NCBI GenBank assembly: GCA_016191815.1
Contig: JACPVI010000039.1
Span: 1 to 64,000, forward strand
DNA: 64,000 nt
Source: Myxococcales bacterium
Lineage (GTDB): Bacteria > Myxococcota > Myxococcia > Myxococcales > Myxococcaceae
Reading direction: 5' to 3'
Positions 8,338 through 16,951 of this stretch are shown here, in pieces. Positions within the stretch are counted from its first letter, which is position 1. Each line of letters opens with the position of its first letter. Both the position numbers and the translations under genes were made by a program. A model generated the notes under the pieces. That model made no database searches, was not told the origin of the DNA, and saw nothing but the letters and a program-made list of their open reading frames with translations.

Positions 8338-8763
8338 GTGCGGCCCACCGGCAAGGTCAACTACGTCACCCTCGCGCTGATCGTCGCGGCGCTGGGCGGC
8401 ATCTACTGGGTGATTTTTTTCGCCCCGGTCTACCTCGACAACATGGACGTCAAGGAGGCCATCGAGGCCGCCTACAACCAGTCTTCGCAGCTCGGGGACG
8501 ACCCCTTGCGGAAGTTCGTCCTCGACCGGGTCAACTCCAGCCAGCTGGGCAACCACAGGGAAGACGACGGCTACGGCAACGTGAAGGTGGTGGGCGGCCT
8601 GGGCATCAAGCCGGAGCAGATCACCATCGAGCGCAACGAGGTGACCCGGCGCATCAGGATTCAAGTGGAGTACGCGCGTGAGGTGGTGCTCAAGCCCACC
8701 AGCCGCGTCCGCACGGTGAGGTTCCGCCCGCAGAAGGAAGCTCCATTCCCGGCGACCAAGTGA
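8338..8763 (+). CDS. Single-pass membrane protein of unknown function between lepB and pyrB
   Basis: This is a 141-residue protein with one N-terminal transmembrane segment (YVTLALIVAALGGIYWVIFF) and a soluble domain with a helix (MDVKEAIEAAYNQ) and strands (ITIERNEVTRRIRIQVEYAREVVL). In layout it resembles the DUF4845-type proteins that follow lepB in many Proteobacteria, but I cannot confirm homology. It has no Shine-Dalgarno; a promoter ends 8 nt upstream. Its stop overlaps the pyrB GTG by 3 nt. Confidence 0.75.
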   Translation: MRPTGKVNYVTLALIVAALGGIYWVIFFAPVYLDNMDVKEAIEAAYNQSSQLGDDPLRKFVLDRVNSSQLGNHREDDGYGNVKVVGGLGIKPEQITIERNEVTRRIRIQVEYAREVVLKPTSRVRTVRFRPQKEAPFPATK

Positions 8764-9665
8764 GCTCCCAGCGCCACTTCCTCGGCATCGAAGGCATGGT
8801 CCGCGCCGACCTGGAGGCGCTGCTTTCCCGAGCCAGGGAGCACAAGCGCTCGATCGAAGCGGGCTTTCGGAAGACGCCTCTGGCCGGCCGGGTGGTGGCC
8901 AACCTCTTCTTCGAGGATTCCACCCGCACCCGCTCCTCCTTCGAGATCGCCGCGAAGATGCTCGGGGCAGAGGTGCTGAACTGGAGCACCCGCGGCTCCT
9001 CGGTCTCCAAGGGCGAAACCTTGCTCGACACGGTGCGGAACATCGAGGCCATGGGGCCTTTGGCGATCGTCATCCGCCACACCTCCTCGGGAGCGCCCGC
9101 CCTGTGCGCCCGGCACGTGCGGTGCGCGGTGGTGAATGCCGGCGACGGGATGCACGAGCACCCCTCGCAGGCGCTGCTCGACGCGCTCACGTTGATGGAA
9201 AAGCTGGGCGGCCTGGACGGCCGAAAGGTGGCCATCGTGGGCGACGTGCTCCACAGCCGGGTCGCGCGGTCGAACCTCCACTGCCTGATCAAGCTCGGCG
9301 CGCAGGTGGTGCTGTGCGGTCCGCCCACCTTGATGCCTTCCGGGATCGAGGCGCTCGGGGCGCGCGTCACCTACGATCTCACCGCGGCGCTCGAGGGAGC
9401 GGACGCGGTGATGCTCCTGCGCATCCAGCTCGAGCGGCAGGGCGAGTCGATGTTCCCGAGCGCCCGCGAATACGCCCGGTCGTACGGGCTGGACGCGGCG
9501 CGAGCGGCGCGGCTCGAGGAGGGCGCGGTGGTGATGCACCCCGGGCCGATCAACCGCGGGGTCGAGCTGGCTCCCGACGTCGCCGACGGCCCCAAGAGCG
9601 TCATCCTCTACCAGGTCACCAACGGCGTGGCGGTGCGCATGGCGATCCTCGAGGCCTGCGCGTGA
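8760..9665 (+). CDS. pyrB: Aspartate carbamoyltransferase catalytic subunit
   Basis: PyrB (301 aa) joins carbamoyl phosphate and aspartate to carbamoyl-aspartate, the committed step of pyrimidine synthesis. The carbamoyl-phosphate motif STRTRSSF is at residues 54-61, and the family motifs [11 protein letters not shown] and [11 protein letters not shown] are intact. The length matches catalytic subunits. The GTG start overlaps the previous stop, and the stop overlaps the pyrC GTG, so three genes are translationally coupled. No pyrI regulatory subunit is visible; the enzyme may be unregulated or may complex with the adjacent dihydroorotase, as in some bacteria. Confidence 0.96.
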   Translation: MSSQRHFLGIEGMVRADLEALLSRAREHKRSIEAGFRKTPLAGRVVANLFFEDSTRTRSSFEIAAKMLGAEVLNWSTRGSSVSKGETLLDTVRNIEAMGPLAIVIRHTSSGAPALCARHVRCAVVNAGDGMHEHPSQALLDALTLMEKLGGLDGRKVAIVGDVLHSRVARSNLHCLIKLGAQVVLCGPPTLMPSGIEALGARVTYDLTAALEGADAVMLLRIQLERQGESMFPSAREYARSYGLDAARAARLEEGAVVMHPGPINRGVELAPDVADGPKSVILYQVTNGVAVRMAILEACA

Positions 9666-10966
9666 GCGCGAACGTGCTCATCCGCCGCGGCCGGCTGATC
9701 GATCCGCGGAACCGGGTGAATGGCGTCCGGGACGTCCTCATCCGCGATGGGAAGGTGGCGGAGGTCTCCGAGCGGCCGCTCCCAGCTCCCGGCCCGGGAG
9801 GGGAGTGGACTCCCATCGACGCCTCGGGTCTTTGGGTGCTTCCTGGCTTCATCGATCTGCACGTGCACCTTCGCGAGCCGGGCGAAGAGGGGAAGGAAAC
9901 CGTCCTCACCGGCTCTCGCGCCGCGGTGGCCGGGGGCTTCACCGGGGTGGTGGCGATGCCCAACACCCGGCCGCCCAACGATTCGCCGCTGGTGACCCGG
10001 TTCGTCCTCGACCGGGCGAGGGAGGCGGGCCTCTGCCGCGTCTACCCCGCGGGGACCATCTCCAAGGGGCTCGAGGGGAAGGAGCTCTCGGAGATGGGCC
10101 TGCTCGTCGAGGCCGGCTGCGTGTGCTTCACCGACGATGGGCGGCCGGTGATGAGCGCGGGGCTGATGCGGCGGGCGCTCCAGTACTCGTCGCGCTTCGA
10201 GGTGCCGGTGTCGGTGCACGCCGAGGACTTGACGCTCTCCGCTTCGGGCTGTGCGACCGAGGGAGAGCGCGCGACTCGCCTGGGGCTGGGGCCCATCCCT
10301 GCGTCGGCCGAGGCGGCGATGGTGGCGAGGGACCTCGTGCTCGCCGAGGAGGTGGGCACGCGCCTGCACGTGGCGCACGTCTCCTGCGAAGCGAGCGTCC
10401 GGCTGATCCGAGAAGCCAAGCGGCGCGGGGTGAGGGTGACCGCCGAGGCCACTCCACATCACCTCACGCTCACCGACGAGGCGATCGACGGCTACGACAC
10501 CCACGCGAAGATGAGCCCACCGCTCCGCTCCGAGCGGGACGTGCAGGCCGTCAGGCAAGGCCTGGCCGACGGCACCATCGACGCGGTGGCGACCGATCAC
10601 GCTCCCCACGGCATCCTGGACAAACAGTGCGAGTTCGACCGGGCGGCGAACGGGGTGGTAGGGCTGGAGACGGCCCTCCCGCTGGCGCTGGCGCTGGTGA
10701 GGGCCGGAGTGCTCACCCCCGAGCGGCTGGCAGCGGTGCTCTCCTTTGGACCGGCGGAGGCCTTCCGGCTGCCGGGCGGCCACCTCGGCGTGGGAGCGCC
10801 CGGGGACGTTTCCTTGGTGGATCCCGAGGCGGAGTGGCGAGTGGACCCGGGCCGTTTCCTGTCCAAGGGCCGCAACACGCCCATCGAGGGCCGGGTGGTG
10901 AAAGGCCGGGTGGAGCGCACGCTGGTCGGCGGCCGGGTGGTGTACGAGGCCGGAGCGATCCGATGA
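9662..10966 (+). CDS. pyrC: Dihydroorotase
   Basis: PyrC (434 aa) cyclises carbamoyl-aspartate to dihydroorotate. The metal motif [10 protein letters not shown] (His67 and His69), a later VHAEDL histidine, the HVAHVSC segment and the catalytic aspartate in ATDHAPH are present, as in class I dihydroorotases of the amidohydrolase superfamily. The GTG start overlaps the pyrB stop by 3 nt and the gene's stop overlaps the carA ATG. This places the second and third steps of pyrimidine synthesis directly before the enzyme that makes carbamoyl phosphate. Confidence 0.96.
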   Translation: MSANVLIRRGRLIDPRNRVNGVRDVLIRDGKVAEVSERPLPAPGPGGEWTPIDASGLWVLPGFIDLHVHLREPGEEGKETVLTGSRAAVAGGFTGVVAMPNTRPPNDSPLVTRFVLDRAREAGLCRVYPAGTISKGLEGKELSEMGLLVEAGCVCFTDDGRPVMSAGLMRRALQYSSRFEVPVSVHAEDLTLSASGCATEGERATRLGLGPIPASAEAAMVARDLVLAEEVGTRLHVAHVSCEASVRLIREAKRRGVRVTAEATPHHLTLTDEAIDGYDTHAKMSPPLRSERDVQAVRQGLADGTIDAVATDHAPHGILDKQCEFDRAANGVVGLETALPLALALVRAGVLTPERLAAVLSFGPAEAFRLPGGHLGVGAPGDVSLVDPEAEWRVDPGRFLSKGRNTPIEGRVVKGRVERTLVGGRVVYEAGAIR

Positions 10967-12051
10967 AGAAGGCGGTGCTGGCGCTGGCCGACGGGACGGT
11001 CTTCGAGGGCCGGGGCTTCGGGGCTGCGGGCGAGGTGCTCGGGGAGGTGGTCTTCAACACCTCGATCTTCGGCTACCAGGAGATCCTCACCGATCCGTCC
11101 TACGTCGGCCAGATCGTCACCATGGCTTACCCGGAGATGGGGAACGTGGGAGCCAACCGGGAAGACGAGGAGTCGGCCAGGCCGCACGCGGTGGGGATGG
11201 TGGTGCGCGAGCTACGCGGGGCTTCGAGCTGGCGCGCCCAGGAGGGCCTCGACCAATACCTGGAGCGGCACGGGCTCTTGGGCATCGAGGGCATCGACAC
11301 GCGGAAGCTGGTGAGGCACCTGCGCAACCGTGGCTCTCAGATGGGCGTTTTGTCCACCTTTGGGACGCGGCCGGCGGCGCTGGCGGAGAAGGCGGCCCGG
11401 GCGCACGGGATGGAGGGCTTGGACCTGGCCACGCCGATCTCCACCAAGGCGTCGTACGAGTGGACGACCCCGAGCCAATCGCCTCGGGAGCTGCGGTTTC
11501 GAGTGGTGGCCTACGACTACGGGCTCAAGCGCTCGATGCTCCAATTCCTGGTGGACGTGGGCTGCCGGGTGACGGTGGTGCCGGCGGGCACGCCCGCGCA
11601 GGAGGTGTTGGCGGCCAAGCCCGACGGAGTGTTCCTCACCAACGGGCCGGGGGATCCCGCGGCGGTAAGGGGAGCGGACCGTACGGTGGCGGCGCTGCTC
11701 GGGAAGGTGCCGGTGTTCGGGATCTGCCTGGGACACCAGATCCTCGCGCTGGCGATCGGGGGGAAGACGTACAAGATGAAGTTCGGCCACCGGGGGGCGA
11801 ACCAGCCGGTGAAGGATCTCTCGACCGGGAAAGTGGAGATCACCTCCCAGAACCACGGCTTCGCGGTGGACGAGGCGAGCGTGAAGGGAAGGGCGGTGGT
11901 GACGCACTTGAACCTGAACGATCGGACCGTGGAGGGCCTAGCGGTGCCGGACGCCCGGGCTTTCAGCGTGCAGTACCACCCGGAGGCTTCGCCGGGGCCG
12001 CACGACGCGCGCTACCTGTTCCGGCGCTTCGCCGAGCTCTTGGCGCGGTAG
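10963..12051 (+). CDS. carA: Carbamoyl-phosphate synthase small (glutaminase) subunit
   Basis: CarA (362 aa) supplies ammonia from glutamine to CarB for carbamoyl phosphate. The N-terminal CPSase domain ([17 protein letters not shown]) is followed by a class I glutamine amidotransferase domain with nucleophile Cys255 in GICLGHQ and the partner His in [10 protein letters not shown]. The ATG overlaps the pyrC stop by 4 nt. The large subunit carB is not in the window, so it must be encoded elsewhere. The product serves both arginine and pyrimidine pathways; its position here ties it to pyrimidines. Confidence 0.96.
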   Translation: MKKAVLALADGTVFEGRGFGAAGEVLGEVVFNTSIFGYQEILTDPSYVGQIVTMAYPEMGNVGANREDEESARPHAVGMVVRELRGASSWRAQEGLDQYLERHGLLGIEGIDTRKLVRHLRNRGSQMGVLSTFGTRPAALAEKAARAHGMEGLDLATPISTKASYEWTTPSQSPRELRFRVVAYDYGLKRSMLQFLVDVGCRVTVVPAGTPAQEVLAAKPDGVFLTNGPGDPAAVRGADRTVAALLGKVPVFGICLGHQILALAIGGKTYKMKFGHRGANQPVKDLSTGKVEITSQNHGFAVDEASVKGRAVVTHLNLNDRTVEGLAVPDARAFSVQYHPEASPGPHDARYLFRRFAELLAR

Positions 12052-12057
12052 TATCGC
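12028..12057 (+). promoter_or_regulatory. Possible promoter at the carA 3' end
   Basis: TATCGC (12052-12057) overlaps the carA stop region and ends 7 nt before the ATG at 12065. The -35 is weak (TTCGCC at 12028-12033, spacing 18). If used, the mRNA of the next gene would be leaderless. Confidence 0.3.
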
Positions 12058-12064
12058 GAGCGGC

Positions 12065-12730
12065 ATGGCCGACTCCGAGACCCCGCTGGCGTACCAGCCC
12101 TACCTCGACGAGCTGACCGCCTTCGCCACCGTGGAGGGGAAGAAGGCCGACCTCCTGGAGGCCAAGGCCGAGTACTGGCGGCTCACCGGGGAGACGTTCG
12201 AGGACGACAAGCAGTTCGAGATGAGGATGGCCTGCTTCCTCGACTTCTACTTGTTCGATCGGGCTTCGCCGCCGGCCAACAAGTCGCCCGCCCAGGCCTA
12301 CTACGAGGAGCAGTTGAGGCGGGGGCCCCCGGAGCAGGCCAACGCGTTCCGGAGCTTCACCGAGACGTTGCACGGCCTGTTCGAGGTCCGGAAGCTCGGG
12401 CGGGGAATGGTGCGGTTGCGCGAGCTTTTCTCCGCCAAGGACCACGAGGTGACCGAGCGGCGGCAGCTCGCCGGACTGGAGAAGGGCGACATCCTGGAGG
12501 CGCGGCTGATTCCCTTCGGAGGGCACCTGCTCTTCTCGGTTGCCTTCTGCTGCCACCCGAAAGCGGCCTACAAGGCCATCCGCGCCGAGGTGAAGCGCCG
12601 CAAGAAGGCCGAGCCCAACCGCATGCCCAAGGAGCTGGTCTGGGATTGCGCCAAGCGGGCCCTCAAGACCGAGCGGTACCGGCAGATCGCCGTGGAGAAG
12701 ATCTATGACTTCGAGAACAAGACCATCTGA
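12065..12730 (+). CDS. Conserved hypothetical protein, helical, soluble
   Basis: This 221-residue protein has no signal peptide or membrane segment. It is rich in charged helices (for example EGKKADLLEAKAEYWRLTGE and VKRRKKAEPN). One acidic-aromatic stretch, MRMACFLDFYLFDR, and a KGDILEARLIPFGGHLLFSV beta segment are distinctive. I do not recognise the family. It lies 13 nt after carA but probably has its own start signal rather than a Shine-Dalgarno. It is followed at once by a heptameric GTCGAG repeat array. Confidence 0.72.
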   Translation: MADSETPLAYQPYLDELTAFATVEGKKADLLEAKAEYWRLTGETFEDDKQFEMRMACFLDFYLFDRASPPANKSPAQAYYEEQLRRGPPEQANAFRSFTETLHGLFEVRKLGRGMVRLRELFSAKDHEVTERRQLAGLEKGDILEARLIPFGGHLLFSVAFCCHPKAAYKAIRAEVKRRKKAEPNRMPKELVWDCAKRALKTERYRQIAVEKIYDFENKTI

Positions 12731-12732
12731 TG

Positions 12733-12760
12733 GTCGAGTGTCGAGGGTCCAGCGTCGAGT
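12733..12760 (+). repeat. GTCGAGN heptamer array, locus 1
   Basis: Four consecutive 7-mers read GTCGAGT, GTCGAGG, GTCCAGC and GTCGAGT, starting 3 nt after the stop of the gene at 12065. Further GTCGAG or TCGAC units follow to about 12820. The array lies between convergent genes. Confidence 0.7.
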
Positions 12761-12824
12761 GGGCGGTTGAGCGCGAGGTCGAGCGCCAGCGGCGGCGGCC
12801 GTCGAGGTTGGCCGTCGACCGGCG

Positions 12825-13055
12825 TCACTTCTTCTTCTTCGCGGGCTTGAACGGCTTGAGATCCTTCTCGTAGGCCTCGAGATCGCCTGTCTCGCGGAAG
12901 TCGGCGATCGAGATGTAGTGCTCCACCGCGCAGGTGCGGCAGCCCTTGCCCATCAGCCGCTCGTCCGGCTTGTCGCACCGATACCACTCGTGCTCCAGGT
13001 GCGGCCCGAGCGCCTTCGCGAAGTCCGCTGCCGTCTTCAAGGTCTCCGTCTGCAT
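12825..13055 (-). CDS. Small soluble protein with paired cysteines (76 aa)
   Basis: The product is 76 residues, acidic in the middle (ISIADFRETGDLEAYEKDL) and ending in lysines (KPAKKKK). Three cysteines, in YRCDKPDE and KGCRTCAVEHY, plus nearby histidines could hold a metal ion. I do not recognise the family. The ATG has only a weak G-run upstream; instead a promoter ends 6 nt before it, so the transcript may be leaderless. It converges on the gene at 12065 across the heptamer repeat. Confidence 0.68.
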   Translation of the reverse strand: MQTETLKTAADFAKALGPHLEHEWYRCDKPDERLMGKGCRTCAVEHYISIADFRETGDLEAYEKDLKPFKPAKKKK

Positions 13056-13061
13056 GCCCCC

Positions 13062-13090
13062 AACCTAGCCGCGCGACTTTCCGCCCTCAA
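13062..13090 (-). promoter_or_regulatory. Promoter of the 76-aa gene, leaderless geometry
   Basis: On the minus strand TTGAGG (13090-13085), a 17-bp spacer and TAGGTT (13067-13062) precede the ATG at 13055 by 6 nt, which places the predicted transcription start on the A of the start codon. Confidence 0.45.
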
Positions 13091-13094
13091 CTCT

Positions 13095-13970
13095 TCACTC
13101 GAGCAACCCGCGCAGGTCGTTCCGGATCACCAGCGCCATCAGCCCCGCGAAGGCGAGCAGGAGCCCGCCCGAAACCGCCAGCCCTCCCGCCGCCGCCTTC
13201 CACCCGCTCGTCCGATGCAGGGCGCGGTACGCGAGCACCTTGAGCACCAGCCCCCAGAGCGGGAAGACGTAGCAGCCACACAGCGGGATGAGCCCGAGCA
13301 CCATCGGCGCGCTCGAGAGGGCCACCGCCCGGAGCGTGACCGGGAAGCCCCCGGGCTTTGCCCCGACTGCCCGAAGCACCAGGTGATCCAGGCCGCCCAG
13401 CACGAACATCGCTGCCAAGCCGATCCCCGGCGCGAGCACCAGGTACGAGACCGCCCCGACCAGCATCATCAGCGCCTCCTCGCGGGCGCCGCCGGCCGCA
13501 TCCGAGCGGAATTGCGCTACCACCGCCATCAGGACGTACAGCGCGCAGGTGGTCGCCACGGACGCCACGTTGGCCAGCACCGCGAAGAGCACCGAGCTGG
13601 AGATGGGTGCGGCCCTCGGCGCCGCCCTCAAAGAACGCGACGGCGCCTTGAGCAGCAACCAGCAGGTGCGGAAGAAGGCCTTGAGGTGACCCACCTCGCC
13701 GCGGAGGTCCCACGGCAAGGGGACGTCGGGGCTCCGCTCATGGCACGCTGCGCAGAGCCACTCGTCCAGCGCCGAGCGCACCAGGCACTCCCCGCAGGCG
13801 AACGTCCCGCAGCGGGGGCAGGGCCGGATCGCCTTCAGCTCCGGGTGAACCGCGCACCGTACCTCCTCCCCCTTCGCGCGCTCGACGAGCCGCGCGCCAC
13901 AAAAGGAGCAATAGACCGATTCCGGCTCCAGCGCCGCGCCGCACGCGCCGCAGCAAGGAGCAGCGGTCAT
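13095..13970 (-). CDS. Zinc-ribbon, multi-pass membrane protein (Yip1-like layout)
   Basis: This 291-residue protein opens with a zinc ribbon (CCGACG ... CSFCGARL) and a second cysteine/histidine cluster (CAVHP, CPRCGTFACGECL, CAACHE) that resembles a B-box-like module. About five hydrophobic segments follow between residues 120 and 285 (for example LMMLVGAVSYLVLAPGIGLA and MVLGLIPLCGCYVFPLWGLV). Zinc ribbon plus a Yip1-type membrane domain is a common myxobacterial arrangement of unknown function. The ATG overlaps the stop of the PilZ gene (ATGA), so the two are coupled. Confidence 0.8.
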   Translation of the reverse strand: MTAAPCCGACGAALEPESVYCSFCGARLVERAKGEEVRCAVHPELKAIRPCPRCGTFACGECLVRSALDEWLCAACHERSPDVPLPWDLRGEVGHLKAFFRTCWLLLKAPSRSLRAAPRAAPISSSVLFAVLANVASVATTCALYVLMAVVAQFRSDAAGGAREEALMMLVGAVSYLVLAPGIGLAAMFVLGGLDHLVLRAVGAKPGGFPVTLRAVALSSAPMVLGLIPLCGCYVFPLWGLVLKVLAYRALHRTSGWKAAAGGLAVSGGLLLAFAGLMALVIRNDLRGLLE

Positions 13971-14323
13971 CTCTCGTCCAACAGCTCGAGGAATCCTCTC
14001 AGCCTCTCCAGGTCCTCCTCGTTCATCCCGACGAACTGTAGCCCTACCCCCGGCCGTGCCACGGTCACGTTCTCCACCCGCGGGTGCCTCACCTCGCGGT
14101 GAGACGTCCCCAGCCGCACTACCGACACGCTCGCCGCCCATGGCTCGCCGCCGGGCAACGCCAGCTCCAGCTTGCCAGCCTCCTCGTAGTCCAACTCCAC
14201 GACCGTCTCCACGAACGCGCCCGTCTCGGAGAGGTCGAGGATGCGAACCGGGTGGTTACTCCCACCCACCGAGAGCTTCGCCCCGAGATCACATCGGTGC
14301 CGTGTGGGCCGGTCCAGCGCCAC
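13967..14323 (-). CDS. PilZ-domain protein
   Basis: This 118-residue protein matches a PilZ fold: an N-terminal basic RxxR-like stretch (RPTRHRCD), the strand ILDLSETGAFVET (the D/NxSxxG motif) and a C-terminal GLQFVGMNEEDLERL. PilZ domains bind cyclic di-GMP and often act in motility or surface control; myxobacterial members do not always bind it. The GTG at 14323 follows TAGGAGGACTC; that segment also contains TATAGG, so it could be read as a -10 box. It is co-transcribed with the zinc-ribbon membrane protein and may be its partner. Confidence 0.82.
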   Translation of the reverse strand: MALDRPTRHRCDLGAKLSVGGSNHPVRILDLSETGAFVETVVELDYEEAGKLELALPGGEPWAASVSVVRLGTSHREVRHPRVENVTVARPGVGLQFVGMNEEDLERLRGFLELLDER

Positions 14324-14331
14324 GAGTCCTC

Positions 14332-15732
14332 CTATACCCGATGGATGGACATCATGTTCGTCTTCCCCGGCTTCCCCAAGGGCGAACCGGACACGATCAC
14401 GATCGGCTCGCCTCTCTTCGCCCGCCGCTCCTCGAGGCACATCCTCCGCACCTGCCCTACCATCGCGTCGGTCGACGTGAGCCGGCGCACCTTTCGCCCC
14501 TCCACGCCCCAGTACAGCGCCATCCGCCGAACCACCGCTTCGTTCGGCGTCAGGGCCAGGATCTTCGCCTTGGGTCTGAACTCGGAGATGAGCCGCGCGG
14601 TGGTGCCGCTCTCGGTGTAGGCCACCAGGAGCTGGACGCCGAGCTGCGCCGCCGCCGCCACCGCCGCCGCCGCCACGCCGGTCGAGAGGTCCCGCGAGCG
14701 GCCGAAGGGCGCCTCGAATTGCGCCGGCCGCTGCTCCGCCGCCTCCACGATGCGCGCCATCGTCTCCACCACCCGCACCGGGTGCTTCCCCGCAGCGGTT
14801 TCACCCGAGAGCATCACCGCGTCCGCCCCGTCGAGGATCGCGTTCGCCACGTCCGAAACCTCCGCGCGGGTGGGACGGACGTTGTGGATCATGCTCTCCA
14901 GCATCTCGGTCGCCACGATCACCAGCCCGCCCAGCCGGTTCACCGTCTGCACCGCGTCCTTCTGGATGTTCGGCAACAGCTCGAGGGGCATCTCCACCCC
15001 GAGGTCCCCTCGGGCGATCATCACGCCGTTGGCCTCGCGGGCGATCTCCTCCAGCGCCTCCACCGCCTGCGGCTTCTCGATCTTCGCCACCAGCGGTGTG
15101 CCCGTGGCCACCTGGCGGCGCGCCGCGCGCACGTCCGCCGCGCTGCGCACGAACGAGAGGGCCACGTAGTCCACGCCCACCCGGCGGCCGAACGCCAGAT
15201 CCGCCACGTCCTTCTCGGTGACGGTCGGCACCGAGAGCGGCGAGCCAGGCAGGTTCAACCCCTTGTGGTCCCTGAGAACGCCGCCGGAAGAGACCCGGCA
15301 GTGCACCTCGCGCCCCCTCACCGCCAAGACCTCCAGCCGCACCCGGCCGTCGTCGAGGAGGATCGGATCGCCGGCCCGGACGTCGCGAGGCAGCGTGGCC
15401 ACCGGAGTGGGAATGAGCGAGCCGACCCCGAGCACCGGCCGGGTGGTGAGCGTGACGCGCTGGCCGTCCCGCACCTCGAGCTGTCCGCCCCGGAACTCCC
15501 CCAGGCGGATCTTCGGCCCCTGCACGTCCTGCAGGATCGCCACCGGCCGCCCGAGCCTTCGCGAGAGTCTCCGCACCCTCTGGATTCGGCGGAGATGGTC
15601 CGCGTGGCTGCCGTGGGAGAAGTTCAGCCGTGCCACGTCCATGCCGGCCCGGATCATCCCTTCGAGCACCCCGGGCGAGTCGGAGGCCGGGCCCAGGGTG
15701 CAGACCAACTTGGCCTTGCGCATCTTGCGCAT
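14332..15732 (-). CDS. pyk: Pyruvate kinase
   Basis: This 466-residue glycolytic enzyme makes ATP and pyruvate from phosphoenolpyruvate. Family motifs are intact: KLVCTLGPAS, MDVARLNFSHG, the catalytic lysine region VAKIEKPQA and the metal-binding MIARGDLGVEMP, followed by SGETAAGKHP and the C-terminal allosteric domain. The ATG at 15732 is chosen (MRKMRKAKLVCTLG); a second ATG at 15723 is equally possible. A strong AGGAGG lies about 18 nt upstream, further than ideal. The PilZ gene starts 8 nt after its stop, so the three minus-strand genes may be one transcript. Confidence 0.95.
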   Translation of the reverse strand: MRKMRKAKLVCTLGPASDSPGVLEGMIRAGMDVARLNFSHGSHADHLRRIQRVRRLSRRLGRPVAILQDVQGPKIRLGEFRGGQLEVRDGQRVTLTTRPVLGVGSLIPTPVATLPRDVRAGDPILLDDGRVRLEVLAVRGREVHCRVSSGGVLRDHKGLNLPGSPLSVPTVTEKDVADLAFGRRVGVDYVALSFVRSAADVRAARRQVATGTPLVAKIEKPQAVEALEEIAREANGVMIARGDLGVEMPLELLPNIQKDAVQTVNRLGGLVIVATEMLESMIHNVRPTRAEVSDVANAILDGADAVMLSGETAAGKHPVRVVETMARIVEAAEQRPAQFEAPFGRSRDLSTGVAAAAVAAAAQLGVQLLVAYTESGTTARLISEFRPKAKILALTPNEAVVRRMALYWGVEGRKVRRLTSTDAMVGQVRRMCLEERRAKRGEPIVIVSGSPLGKPGKTNMMSIHRV

Positions 15733-15866
15733 AGTAGCCGGCTCGGGGAGGACCTCCTGGAAAACTCGTGTGACAAGAGGGCCGCTCGTCTTGACAGGAT
15801 CCGCGCGCCTAAGTACGTACACGGCTCCTCGGCAGCTGACCGTCCGGCGCACTTCCAGGAGTTCGT

Positions 15867-16232
15867 ATGACGCCAGAGCAGGGCTCGCAGTCGATCAAGC
15901 AAGTCACCGGGCCCACCGAGACGATCCGCGAAAGCGACAAGATCCAGCTGGTCCTGGCCTACCTCGGCATCCTCGCGCTCATCCCGCTCCTCACGGTGAA
16001 GGATTCGCCGTACGTGCAGTGGCACGCGAAGAATGGCCTGGTCCTGGGAGTGGGCGGGGGCATCGCGCTCTCCATCGTCACCACGATCCTCGGCTTCATT
16101 CCCTTTATCGGCCTCCTGGGGTGCCTGTTGTGGCCCGCCTTCATCGCCCTCAACTTCTTCGCCATGTACAAGGCCCTGAAGGGGGAACGCTGGCGGGTCC
16201 CGGGCGTCACCGACATCGCCGAGAAACTCTGA
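15867..16232 (+). CDS. DUF4870/Tic20-like small membrane protein
   Basis: This is a 121-residue protein with about three membrane segments: LVLAYLGILALIPLLTV, GLVLGVGGGIALSIVTTIL and FIPFIGLLGCLLWPAFIALNFF. The motif SPYVQWHAKNGLVL is typical of DUF4870 proteins, a family with a Tic20-like fold and no settled function. The start has AGGAGTTCGT before the ATG. It is divergent from pyruvate kinase and ends at a clear terminator. Confidence 0.82.
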   Translation: MTPEQGSQSIKQVTGPTETIRESDKIQLVLAYLGILALIPLLTVKDSPYVQWHAKNGLVLGVGGGIALSIVTTILGFIPFIGLLGCLLWPAFIALNFFAMYKALKGERWRVPGVTDIAEKL

Positions 16233-16247
16233 GCAGCACGTCCTTGC

Positions 16248-16295
16248 GTCGAAAGCCCGGCTTCCCTGGGAGGGGGGGTCGGGCTTTCGACTTTC
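16248..16295 (+). terminator. Rho-independent-like terminator
   Basis: GTCGAAAGCCCG (16248-16259) pairs perfectly with CGGGCTTTCGAC (16280-16291) and is followed by TTTCTA. It closes the DUF4870 gene and lies 3 nt from the stop of the convergent nuclease-family gene. Confidence 0.75.
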
Positions 16296-16894
16296 TAGAG
16301 GCTGAACTCCGAGCCTCCCGGCGGAGGAGGGGGTGGATCCTCGGGCTTTCCCGAGCCGCCCACGCCCAGGCGGGACTTGAGGTCCTCGATCTCCTTGCGG
16401 GTGATGCCCACCTGCTCCACCAGCGCGGCCTTGGCGAAGATCTTCGCGCCGCTGGTGAGCGCGAGCGCGATCGAGTCCGAGGGCCGGGCGGCGAGCTGGA
16501 GCGTCTTGCCCCCATGGCGGATGTCGATGGTGCAGAGGTCGAGGTGGTTCTGCACTGCCCCGATCCGCACCCGCGTCACCTTGCCGCCCATCTCGTCCAC
16601 CACCCTGGCGAGGAGATCCTCGACCATCGCGTGAGGCGGAGGCCGGTGGGCGAGCCGGAAGGCGATTGCCACTGCCGCCGCCTCGTCGACGAAGACCGGG
16701 AGCACGGTGCCCTCTTTCGAGACCAGGATGACCGCGTGCGCGCTCTCGTCGTCGAGCGGCACGACGTCCTTCACCTCCATCTCGACCAGCGCCTCGGCAG
16801 GGGGCTTGGTCGCCGCGGTCACTCCGAGGGTGGAGGCGATCGCGATCGCCGAGAGCGCCGCGATCGCCAGCAAGGTGCCGTTGCCCCGATTCAC
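16295..16894 (-). CDS. Bifunctional-nuclease (BFN/DUF151) family protein with an export signal
   Basis: This 199-residue protein carries the BFN domain, recognised by MVEDLLARVVDEMGG, VRIGAVQNHLDLCTIDI and the signature ARPSDSIALAL. Plant and bacterial family members have been linked to nuclease activity and stress response. Here an N-terminal hydrophobic segment (TLLAIAALSAIAIASTLGVTAA) suggests export or anchoring, and a Pro-rich tail (EDPPPPPPGGSEF) ends the protein. The start is GTG at 16894 without a strong Shine-Dalgarno. It converges on the DUF4870 gene across a terminator. Confidence 0.83.
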   Translation of the reverse strand: MNRGNGTLLAIAALSAIAIASTLGVTAATKPPAEALVEMEVKDVVPLDDESAHAVILVSKEGTVLPVFVDEAAAVAIAFRLAHRPPPHAMVEDLLARVVDEMGGKVTRVRIGAVQNHLDLCTIDIRHGGKTLQLAARPSDSIALALTSGAKIFAKAALVEQVGITRKEIEDLKSRLGVGGSGKPEDPPPPPPGGSEFSL

Positions 16895-16951
16895 CTGGAG
16901 AACTTACGCACAGGGAGCCGCGGCGCCCCCTGGGGTGGGGCGGCCGCCTGG

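Noticed and set aside
12918-14102. 394-codon plus-strand frame opposite the zinc-ribbon and PilZ genes
   Set aside because: The minus-strand genes have zinc-ribbon and PilZ motifs and coupled starts; the plus-strand product is Arg/His-rich and featureless.
14323-14336. TATAGG before the PilZ GTG as a -10 box for a leaderless mRNA
   Set aside because: The same bases form a strong TAGGAGG ribosome site and no -35 is present, so a ribosome site is the simpler reading.
15791-15819. TTGACA at 15791 as a promoter of the DUF4870 gene
   Set aside because: The -35 is perfect, but no acceptable -10 lies at 16-18 bp (only TACGTA), so it was not listed.
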